This document shows positions 1 through 5,501 of a DNA stretch of 7,144 nucleotides, piece by piece. Numbering within the stretch: position 1 is the first letter of the stretch; every line of letters begins with the position of its first letter. The notes under the pieces were generated by a model. That model ran no database searches, had not been told where the DNA came from, and saw nothing but the letters and a program-made list of their open reading frames with translations. The stretch covers positions 1 through 7,144 of the forward strand of contig JAHIOG010000028.1 in NCBI GenBank assembly GCA_018895675.1, in the 5' to 3' direction. The translations under genes were made by a program, and so were the position numbers. Origin of the DNA: a bacterium. GTDB taxonomy: Bacteria; Fidelibacterota; UBA2242.

Positions 1-1039
1 AAATGGTCTGGGGTGCGCCGAATCCACGGAAAGCGCCTGAGGGCACATTATTCGTCATGAAGTTTCTGCCCCTTACTTTGAGATTGGGGAAATTATACAC
101 TCCGGTTGCCGAAAACATTCCTCGCTGAAGCACCACCGGAGATAATTCCGAGTAGGCGCCGGCGTCAAATTTTATATCAATGTCCAGGGCAACAACATTG
201 TTATTTTTATCAAGTCCCGCTTTATAACGGACAATTGACGGGTGGCGTTTGGTTGAGCAGATAATATCTTCATCCCGGTCGTAGATCATTTGAACGGGAC
301 GTTTCGTTTTTATAGAAGCCACCGCCACCTGGCAGGCGATTAATGATGGAAATTCCTCTTTACCGCCAAAAGCCCCGCCGGTCGTCGATTGAATAATGCG
401 GATACGGTCTGAGTCCCACCCAAGAACGTCCTGAATGGCGCCCTCGACATAAAACGGACACTGCAACGAGCCGTAAATGTACATGCAGCCATCTTTGTAA
501 TTGCCGGTAATTCCCTGGGGTTCAAGATATATATGTTCCTGCCTGCCGGTCCGGTATTCATCTTCGATAATTGTTTCAGCATGTTGAAAAGCCGCCTCGG
601 GTTCGCCTTTTGAATAACTGTATTCCGTGAAAACGGCGTCCTTTTCCTCCGCTTCTTCAAGGTTGTAAATTGCCGCCTCGTCTTTGTACTTGATTTTTAT
701 TTGGGAAATGATCTCATAAATCTTTTCCCGCTCGGGACCGACAACCAACAAAATCGGCTGCCCGATATAATTGACCTCGTCCTCGGCAAAAATGGGATGA
801 TCCGAGACTACGGTGCGCATCCGGTTGATGCCGGGAATGTCATTTTTATCGATGATATAATAGCCATCGGGGAGTGTCGGTGTTTTTATTGATACTATTT
901 TTGCCTTCGGTTTGGCGCTTCTTACCGTTTTTGCAAATAGTTGGTTTTCAAAATGTATGTCGCCGATATATTTAGCCCTGCCGCTTATTTTAGCCGGTGC
1001 GTCAACTCTATTTATAGGTTTGCTGATACTGTTTTTCAC
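1..1039 (-). CDS. Xanthine dehydrogenase-family molybdopterin-binding subunit, N-terminal part (cut by left edge)
   Basis: This is the large, molybdenum-cofactor-binding subunit of a molybdenum hydroxylase (xanthine dehydrogenase / aldehyde oxidase family), which hydroxylates or reduces purines and similar heterocycles in the cytoplasm. 346 residues are visible; the family usually has about 700-800, so the C-terminal half is missing off the left edge. It opens directly with the a/b hammerhead domain (RVDAPAKISGRAKYIGD, residues 11-27) and has no N-terminal 2Fe-2S domain, so FeS and FAD subunits must be separate. Cofactor-binding motifs are QEHIYLEPQG (167-176), GGAFGGKEE (221-229) and FRGFGAPQ (337-344), all intact. 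The start is GTG (1039-1037), overlapping the TGA of the mocA-like gene by four bases, with AAGGA six bases upstream. The overlap implies translational coupling. Family assignment is firm; the substrate is not determinable from this part. Confidence 0.93.
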   Translation of the reverse strand, partial: MKNSISKPINRVDAPAKISGRAKYIGDIHFENQLFAKTVRSAKPKAKIVSIKTPTLPDGYYIIDKNDIPGINRMRTVVSDHPIFAEDEVNYIGQPILLVVGPEREKIYEIISQIKIKYKDEAAIYNLEEAEEKDAVFTEYSYSKGEPEAAFQHAETIIEDEYRTGRQEHIYLEPQGITGNYKDGCMYIYGSLQCPFYVEGAIQDVLGWDSDRIRIIQSTTGGAFGGKEEFPSLIACQVAVASIKTKRPVQMIYDRDEDIICSTKRHPSIVRYKAGLDKNNNVVALDIDIKFDAGAYSELSPVVLQRGMFSATGVYNFPNLKVRGRNFMTNNVPSGAFRGFGAPQTI

Positions 1040-1617
1040 AGCGCTTCCTTTTCAAAATATTCTTTGACGGTTTTATAATCTTCGGGATTATCAACGTCCA
1101 GAAGAATACCTTTATCGTCAACATCAATACATACAGCGCTTTTTTGATGGATAAAATCTCTTAGAATCGCTTCGTCAGGCATTGCCAGAATTTCCTCGAT
1201 TAAATGACTCCGAAACAGCACCGGATGTCCTTTTTTACCTTTATACCGGGGAATGACGATATCGGCATCGACGGCTAACATTTTTTGATAAGTTTCCACC
1301 TGCACCAACGGTTGATCGCCCGGAATGACGAAAAAGCGCTCTGCCTTAATCTCACGGATTCCTCTTTTTACAGACGTGAACATTCCCATTGCGTAGTTTT
1401 TATTATAGCAGAATTCAACGTTCGGAATATCAGCGACAATTTCTTTGATCTTATCATAATTGTAACCGCCGACCACTATTATGCGGTCACAAACAGATGT
1501 CATTCCTTCTATACACATTTCAAGTATCGTCCTGTCGCCCATTGGCAACGTCATTTTGAATTGCCCGGCTCGTTCGGAAAATCCCGCTGCGAGAATAACG
1601 CCTTCTACTCCGCTCAC
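1036..1617 (-). CDS. mocA: Molybdenum cofactor nucleotidyltransferase, MocA/YgfJ type
   Basis: A 193-residue nucleotidyltransferase of the MobA/MocA superfamily. Such proteins attach a nucleotide (CMP in MocA) to molybdopterin for the molybdenum hydroxylase class of enzymes. The N-terminal NTP-binding signature LAAGFSERAGQFK spans residues 9-21, with the usual Arg (16), Gly (18) and Lys (21). GDQP at 100-103 is the metal-binding loop, GHPVLF at 130-135 is typical of the MocA/YgfJ branch, and LDVDNPEDY (173-181) is the usual C-terminal motif. The start is GTG at 1617-1615, overlapping the TGA of the upstream PLP-enzyme gene by four bases; GGAGG lies four bases before it. The adjacent hydroxylase subunit is the obvious client. 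YgfJ-type members are linked to selenium-dependent molybdenum hydroxylases, so that variant is possible here; the exact nucleotide and cofactor form are inferred. Confidence 0.88.
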   Translation of the reverse strand: MSGVEGVILAAGFSERAGQFKMTLPMGDRTILEMCIEGMTSVCDRIIVVGGYNYDKIKEIVADIPNVEFCYNKNYAMGMFTSVKRGIREIKAERFFVIPGDQPLVQVETYQKMLAVDADIVIPRYKGKKGHPVLFRSHLIEEILAMPDEAILRDFIHQKSAVCIDVDDKGILLDVDNPEDYKTVKEYFEKEAL

Positions 1618-2792
1618 AGTTCCTCCAGGGAAGAGATGGCTTTTTTAGGAAATTGAACGCCTTTTATAGCAGAATCAATATCCTTCAAGCCATTGCCCGT
1701 AGTCAGTAGTACGACTGTAGCGTCATTGTGTATTTTTTGCCTCATCTTCAGAAATCCGGCGTAGGACGCCGCCGCCGCCGGTTCGGTGAACAGTCCGGCT
1801 TTTGAAGACAATTCTTTTTGGGCAATAAGTATTTCTTCGTCCGAAACCGTCACACATTTACCATTATATTGTTTGAGTTGCTTCAAAGCGTAATAACCGT
1901 TTCGGGGAATACCGACTGAGATAGAATCGGCAACCGTATGCGCGTCGATTTCGGTGAAGCCACATTCTTTAAACGCTCTTGCAATAGCGTCGCTGCCCTC
2001 GGCTTGTACTGCTATAATCGTTGGAATTTTATCGAGAAATCCCATCTTTTGCAAATCCCGGAATCCTTTATAAACACCGCCAAGGATCACGCCGTCGCCC
2101 GTCGGGACAAACACAAAATCCGGCGACCGTTTCAAGGTTTGGTAGATTTCCAGAGAAACGGATTTTTTGCCTTCAATGGTCAAGGGATTGTAGGCGGTGT
2201 TGCGGCTAAGAAAATTTTTTGATTTTCTTGAAAATTCAAGGGAAAGATCAAAAGCCCGGTCGTAATTTCCGGCAACCATGATCACCCTAGCGCCGTATTG
2301 CAGCGACTGAACCATTTTAGCCCTGGGCGCGGATTCTGGCAGGAAAATCGTAATATTTAGTCCTGCGGCAGCGCCAACCCCCGCCATAGAGGAGGCGGCA
2401 TTTCCGGTGGACGCCACGACAATTTCGCTGATACCCTCTCTTTTCGCGAAAGCCGCCACAAGATAGGAAGCACGGTCTTTTAATGAGCCGGTCAGATTCC
2501 GGGTATCGTCCTTGATAAACAGGTTCGGGAATCCTAATTCTTTATTCAGGATCGTCGGTTTCCATAACGGTGTATTGCCAACAGGAATATTGGGGAAATA
2601 TTGATTGTCAACCGGTAAAAAATTGAGTACGGAAAGTTTTTTATCTGTTTTCCCATTTAAAACGACTTCCAGAATACCCCGCAGCGGTTTATCCGGTTCC
2701 TGTATTTTACTGCATTCCGGACAGACCATTATATCCGGTGTGATATTGTATTCCCTGCCACATTCGGAGCATTGGTAGGTAAATTTAATCAT
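1614..2792 (-). CDS. Threonine synthase-family PLP-dependent enzyme with N-terminal zinc ribbon
   Basis: A 392-residue fold-type II PLP enzyme. An N-terminal zinc ribbon has cysteines at 8, 11, 24 and 27 (CSEC, CPEC). The catalytic domain has NLTGSLKDRAS (99-109), with Lys105 as the predicted Schiff-base lysine, then ASTGNAAS (127-134), which binds the substrate carboxylate/PLP. PTGDGVILGG, near the middle, is the predicted phosphate-binding loop. Near the C-terminus LLTTGNGLKD matches the threonine-synthase TGNGLKD/TGHGLKD signature. Length fits the family. However, there are no homoserine or threonine genes nearby; the neighbours are mocA, a molybdenum hydroxylase, ygeW-like and carbamate kinase genes. 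In E. coli-type purine clusters the PLP enzyme in this company is YgeX, which has a different sequence with no zinc ribbon. A catabolic lyase or beta/gamma-replacement role is therefore possible; this is inference. ATG start; only a weak AGAG lies seven bases upstream. It begins 18 bases after the ATPase stop. Confidence 0.85.
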   Translation of the reverse strand: MIKFTYQCSECGREYNITPDIMVCPECSKIQEPDKPLRGILEVVLNGKTDKKLSVLNFLPVDNQYFPNIPVGNTPLWKPTILNKELGFPNLFIKDDTRNLTGSLKDRASYLVAAFAKREGISEIVVASTGNAASSMAGVGAAAGLNITIFLPESAPRAKMVQSLQYGARVIMVAGNYDRAFDLSLEFSRKSKNFLSRNTAYNPLTIEGKKSVSLEIYQTLKRSPDFVFVPTGDGVILGGVYKGFRDLQKMGFLDKIPTIIAVQAEGSDAIARAFKECGFTEIDAHTVADSISVGIPRNGYYALKQLKQYNGKCVTVSDEEILIAQKELSSKAGLFTEPAAAASYAGFLKMRQKIHNDATVVLLTTGNGLKDIDSAIKGVQFPKKAISSLEEL

Positions 2793-2810
2793 ATCAGCAC
2801 TCTATTCATT

Positions 2811-4169
2811 TTAAATCGTTGGGTTCTCACTGATAAACCATTCCGCATAAGCGTTGAGTTTGCCGGATAAATAGTAAGGCAAATTCAGCAAATAAAAAGA
2901 TTTCCCTTTGGTTGTCCTGACCCGATTCACACCTATTTCTCCGGCATAAAGCCGAATCGCCCAGGGATGCTCCACCCGATCCATGAACTGATGTAACGAC
3001 CTTAGAGAACCACTTTTTCCGGCTTTGATTTCGACCGGAACTAAGATATTTCGATAGGGTAATAAATAATCGACCTCAGCATTGGACTGCCTCGTTTCCC
3101 GGGTCCAGAAGACCGGCTTTTGATCTGTCAGACTATCCGAAGCGATAATTTCCTGGTAAGCAATGTGTTCGGCAATCTTTCCCTGGTAAAAGCCGTGAAG
3201 GTCATTATATTCGAAAAACGAGACTTGCAAATCGGCGCGAAAGTTCAATAAGCCGGTATCTAGAAATTGAAGACGCGGTGATTTCTTTAGGTCGGGTTGA
3301 GCCGGAATCTGTACACTGGTTGTCGGATAGATCAACTTCACAAGCATCGCGCGTTCCAGGGTTCTTAATACTTCACTCATTTCACGCGAGCGGTAGTCAG
3401 AATTTCCAAATCCCTGATATTTGACACGTTTGCCGGCTTCCAGCGGCGCATATTCAATCGCATGTCGCAAAAGAGCGGCAATCGTCAGCGAACGGGCATA
3501 TTTGGCAACGTCGTTGAGATATGTAGTCATTATCCCTTCATATATCTTTTTTAAAATGATGATGTCCGGTTTCTCCCGGTATTTTTGGATAATTTCCGGC
3601 ATGCCTCCGACCAGAGTGAAAGTGTGAAATAATTCTAAAAGAGTCTTATGCGCCAGTCGCGGAACGGGGATAGCGCTAAAATAATCAGATGCCAGATTTT
3701 TACCCATTGCGTTCAGGAACTCGAAAAAAGTTAAGGGATACATGTAACGATATTCCACCCTGCCGACCGGAAAGGAAACCTGCTTATAATCCATCATTAT
3801 TTCAAGGAGCGACCCCGCTGCAATTATATAAACATCCGGCAACTCTTCGTAGAAATAACGTAAAATGCCGGTAGCTTCGGGTGAATTTTGAATTTCATCG
3901 ATAAATATCAACCGCTTTCCAGAAGACAGATCAACATTCTTTTTCAGAGCAATCATCTGGATCAGTTGCTGAACCGGTAATTTCTGTTTGAAAATGTTAA
4001 GGTCATCTTCCTTCTGCAAATCCAGATAGACATACCGATCAAATTCGCCGGCAAACATATTTACGGCTACGGTCTTTCCGACTTGCCGCGCCCCACGTAA
4101 AATCAGGGGCTTATGGCTATCCTGATTTGCCCAGATTTGCAGTTCTTCTATAATACTTCGATGAAACAT
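2811..4169 (-). CDS. AAA_14 / DUF4143 family ATPase
   Basis: A 452-residue protein of the widespread but poorly understood AAA_14-DUF4143 family. The N-terminal P-loop has Walker A GARQVGKT (26-33), Walker B LIFIDE (87-92) and a sensor-like AAGSLLE (117-123), followed by the family hallmark FPVGRVE (133-139). A helical middle region (about 170-300) leads to a C-terminal domain with a PD-(D/E)XK-like pattern: E365-V-D367, then E380-I-K382 (VEIKAG). That is a nuclease-like fold, though activity is not shown for most members. Length is normal and all motifs are intact, so the gene looks functional. A TAA codon directly precedes the ATG in frame, which fixes the start at 4169. No good Shine-Dalgarno sequence is present. 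The gene has no evident link to the surrounding catabolic genes and is preceded by its own tandem-repeat promoter region, suggesting an independently acquired cassette. Biological role unknown. Confidence 0.92.
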   Translation of the reverse strand: MFHRSIIEELQIWANQDSHKPLILRGARQVGKTVAVNMFAGEFDRYVYLDLQKEDDLNIFKQKLPVQQLIQMIALKKNVDLSSGKRLIFIDEIQNSPEATGILRYFYEELPDVYIIAAGSLLEIMMDYKQVSFPVGRVEYRYMYPLTFFEFLNAMGKNLASDYFSAIPVPRLAHKTLLELFHTFTLVGGMPEIIQKYREKPDIIILKKIYEGIMTTYLNDVAKYARSLTIAALLRHAIEYAPLEAGKRVKYQGFGNSDYRSREMSEVLRTLERAMLVKLIYPTTSVQIPAQPDLKKSPRLQFLDTGLLNFRADLQVSFFEYNDLHGFYQGKIAEHIAYQEIIASDSLTDQKPVFWTRETRQSNAEVDYLLPYRNILVPVEIKAGKSGSLRSLHQFMDRVEHPWAIRLYAGEIGVNRVRTTKGKSFYLLNLPYYLSGKLNAYAEWFISENPTI

Positions 4170-4174
4170 TTAAT

Positions 4175-4204
4175 ATTACCGGTTCAATTATGTAACAAAG
4201 TCAA
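4175..4204 (-). promoter_or_regulatory. Possible second promoter giving a leaderless ATPase transcript
   Basis: The TTGACT of repeat copy 1 (complement of 4199-4204) is followed after 18 bases by GGTAAT (complement of 4175-4180). The -10 matches four of six consensus positions. Transcription from it would begin almost at the ATPase ATG (4169), giving a leaderless or near-leaderless message. This fits the absence of a Shine-Dalgarno sequence, but the -10 is weak. Confidence 0.3.
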
Positions 4205-4208
4205 GGCA

Positions 4209-4237
4209 ATTATCGGAATATATTGTAACAAAGTCAA
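4209..4237 (-). promoter_or_regulatory. Sigma70-type promoter spanning repeat copies 1-2
   Basis: On the minus strand, TTGACT (complement of 4232-4237) is followed after exactly 17 bases by GATAAT (complement of 4209-4214). Each hexamer matches consensus at five of six positions. Transcription would start near 4202 and give a leader of about 33 bases for the ATPase gene. The -35 element comes from copy 2 and the -10 element from copy 1, so the promoter exists only because the unit is repeated in tandem. Confidence 0.6.
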
Positions 4238-4241
4238 GGCA

Positions 4242-4270
4242 ATTATCGGAATATATTGTAACAAAGTCGG
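4242..4270 (-). promoter_or_regulatory. Degraded third promoter-like unit
   Basis: The same arrangement occurs between repeat copies 2 and 3: GATAAT (complement of 4242-4247) with a 17-base spacer. The -35 hexamer is CCGACT here, because copy 3 carries the two substitutions. The loss of both leading T bases should weaken it strongly. Confidence 0.2.
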
Positions 4271-4304
4271 GGCAATTATTCAATTAAGCCACGCATTCAT
4301 CCCA

Positions 4305-5381
4305 TTACGGCCGCCCACCCATAATCATAGCCATGATCGCCTTGTGAGCGTGCAGTCGATTCTCCGCTTCGTCAATAACGACCGAACTGGGCCCGTCAAT
4401 CACCTCGTCAGTCACTTCCTGTCCTCTGTCTGCCGGGAGACAGTGCATATAAATGCCATTCTTATTAATTAATCGCATTTCCTTTTCGGTAGTCATCCAG
4501 TTTTTGCTGGCGCTGTTCAATCTCTCTGCTTCCTCATGATTTTGCTCTTTTATGGTATTGCCAGCTTCATCTGTGTAATTGAAGCAGGGTACGGCGCCCC
4601 AGGATTTAGGATAAACAATGTCCGCGCCCTTAAAGCCTTCATCGAAATCATTGGTTATCCGGAATGAACCATTTGTCTGCTCAGAAAATTGCTGACTTGC
4701 TTTAATGATTTCAGGATCCAAATCAAATCCTTTAGGATGAGCCAGTGTCACATTCATGCCCATTTTAGTCGCCGCCAGGATGACGCTTTGGGGCACGGCT
4801 CGCGGTTTTTCGATAGAACCGGAATACGCCCAGGACATTGTGAGGTTTACTCCCTTAAAAGTTCCAAATTTTTCTTTGATAGTAATGAGGTCCGCCAGAG
4901 CCTGGGTCGGATGGTATTTATCACATTCCATATTGATTATGGGAATTTCGGCATATTCGGCAAACTCTTTTATTAAAGCATTGGCAAATCCATATATCCA
5001 GTAAGCCGGGGGACCGTACATGCGTATGGCGATGGCGTCCCCAACCCGGCTCAACATTCCGGCTACATCAGAAATTCTCTCGGTCTTATACGGGATATCA
5101 AAACCTTTCCTTGCCGGAGTATATGTCTTCCCGGGTTCCAGGTCCACATGAATTCCCCCCAACTGCTGAATTCCCGCCGCAAAAGTACTGCGAGTTCTCA
5201 GCGATTGATTAAAAAACATGGTGAATAAAGTTTTGCCCTTTAGAATATTGCTTTGGTCATCATTCATGGCATGACGGCGTTTCAAATAAAGCGCCATATC
5301 AATTAATGTTTCCCACTCCTCTTTGGTGTAATCCAATTCGGCATCAATCCAATCTCTTCCTAAAAATTTGTTTGTCTTCAT
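4305..5381 (-). CDS. ygeW: Knotted carbamoyltransferase, YgeW / N-acetylornithine carbamoyltransferase group
   Basis: A 358-residue carbamoyltransferase of the knotted (AOTC/SOTC/YgeW) branch. The carbamoyl-phosphate loop is NQSLRTRSTF (58-67), HPTQ is at 157-160, and HCLPAD at 313-318 belongs to the second substrate site. WAYSGSIEKPRAVPQ (184-198) corresponds to the proline-rich knot loop and matches YgeW closely. As I recall the families, HPTQ and LPAD are YgeW-like, while FFNxSxRTR, LEPGKTY and IDEAENRLHAHKAIM (336-350) resemble acetylornithine carbamoyltransferase. It is shorter than E. coli YgeW (about 396). With carbamate kinase directly upstream, it probably works in the catabolic direction, moving a carbamoyl group from a ureido compound to phosphate. 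A strong AGGAG lies five bases before the ATG. The true substrate (ureido acid from purine breakdown, citrulline or acetylcitrulline) is not decided by sequence; the symbol is a best-family guess. Confidence 0.82.
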   Translation of the reverse strand: MKTNKFLGRDWIDAELDYTKEEWETLIDMALYLKRRHAMNDDQSNILKGKTLFTMFFNQSLRTRSTFAAGIQQLGGIHVDLEPGKTYTPARKGFDIPYKTERISDVAGMLSRVGDAIAIRMYGPPAYWIYGFANALIKEFAEYAEIPIINMECDKYHPTQALADLITIKEKFGTFKGVNLTMSWAYSGSIEKPRAVPQSVILAATKMGMNVTLAHPKGFDLDPEIIKASQQFSEQTNGSFRITNDFDEGFKGADIVYPKSWGAVPCFNYTDEAGNTIKEQNHEEAERLNSASKNWMTTEKEMRLINKNGIYMHCLPADRGQEVTDEVIDGPSSVVIDEAENRLHAHKAIMAMIMGGRP

Positions 5382-5501
5382 GTGTTCTCCTATTATTTTA
5401 TCATTTACTAACTCTAATCTGCTATTTGTAACATTTTTTCATAAGATAGAATTTTAAGGTTCTCTTAAAAGCAAAATTACTTGCGGTTTCGTTCCTTTTT
5501 A
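5382..5501. other. 120-base AT-rich spacer with a small hairpin, between carbamate kinase and the ygeW-like gene
   Basis: The spacer holds a perfect 7-bp inverted repeat, TTTTAAG-N5-CTTAAAA, around 5450-5470. It is AT-only apart from one G-C pair and has no following T tract, so it is a poor intrinsic terminator. It may be an RNA processing element, an operator or chance. I found no convincing -35/-10 pair for the ygeW-like gene, so the two genes may share a transcript despite the gap. Confidence 0.4.
5385..5391 (-). promoter_or_regulatory. Strong ribosome binding site of the ygeW-like gene
   Basis: AGGAGAA on the minus strand places AGGAG five bases before the ATG at 5381-5379. It supports this start and contrasts with the lack of a clear site before the ATPase gene. 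Confidence 0.8.

Larger units (their letters stand above)
4191..4280. repeat. 33-bp tandem repeat, two perfect copies plus a partial third
   Basis: Two identical 33-bp units at 4191-4223 and 4224-4256 are followed by a third copy at 4257-4280. The third copy keeps the first 23 bases with two changes (TCGGGG for TCAAGG) and then diverges. Each unit begins TGTAACAAAGTC. In copies 2 and 3 the junction with the preceding unit forms the 9-base palindrome TTGTAACAA. Just left of copy 1 (4174-4190) a diverged stretch resembles the second half of a unit, so the array may once have run to the ATPase start codon. The array fills most of the gap between the ygeW-like stop and the ATPase start. Possible roles are tandem promoters, regulator-binding iterons, or a DNA target of the ATPase. 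Confidence 0.97.

Noticed and set aside
340..660. Minus-strand open frame of 106 codons
   Set aside because: It lies in another frame of the hydroxylase subunit gene, which reads continuously with intact cofactor motifs.
2789..2809. A minicistron of six codons between the ATPase stop and the PLP-enzyme start, with an ATGA overlap onto the latter
   Set aside because: Such short frames are common by chance and there is no Shine-Dalgarno sequence for it. A coupling role cannot be supported without conservation data.
4191..4280. CRISPR array
   Set aside because: The copies are head-to-tail with no unique spacers and no cas genes nearby; this is a plain tandem repeat.
4266..4292. Intrinsic terminator after the carbamoyltransferase gene (GGC-TTAATT / AATT-GCC stem)
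   Set aside because: The stem needs a two-base bulge, is AT-rich and has no T tract after it on the minus strand.
2793..4304. Target-site duplication or terminal inverted repeats around the ATPase gene
   Set aside because: Only loose AT-rich similarity (TATTCA-type strings near 2802 and 4278) is visible. There is no transposase and no clear terminal repeat.
4113..4472. A plus-strand open frame with an in-frame 11-residue repeat (NKVKAIIGIYC)
   Set aside because: The repeat is 33 bp, a multiple of three, so any open frame through it shows repeated residues. The frame overlaps the ATPase 5' end and the carbamoyltransferase 3' end antisense and shows no family resemblance.
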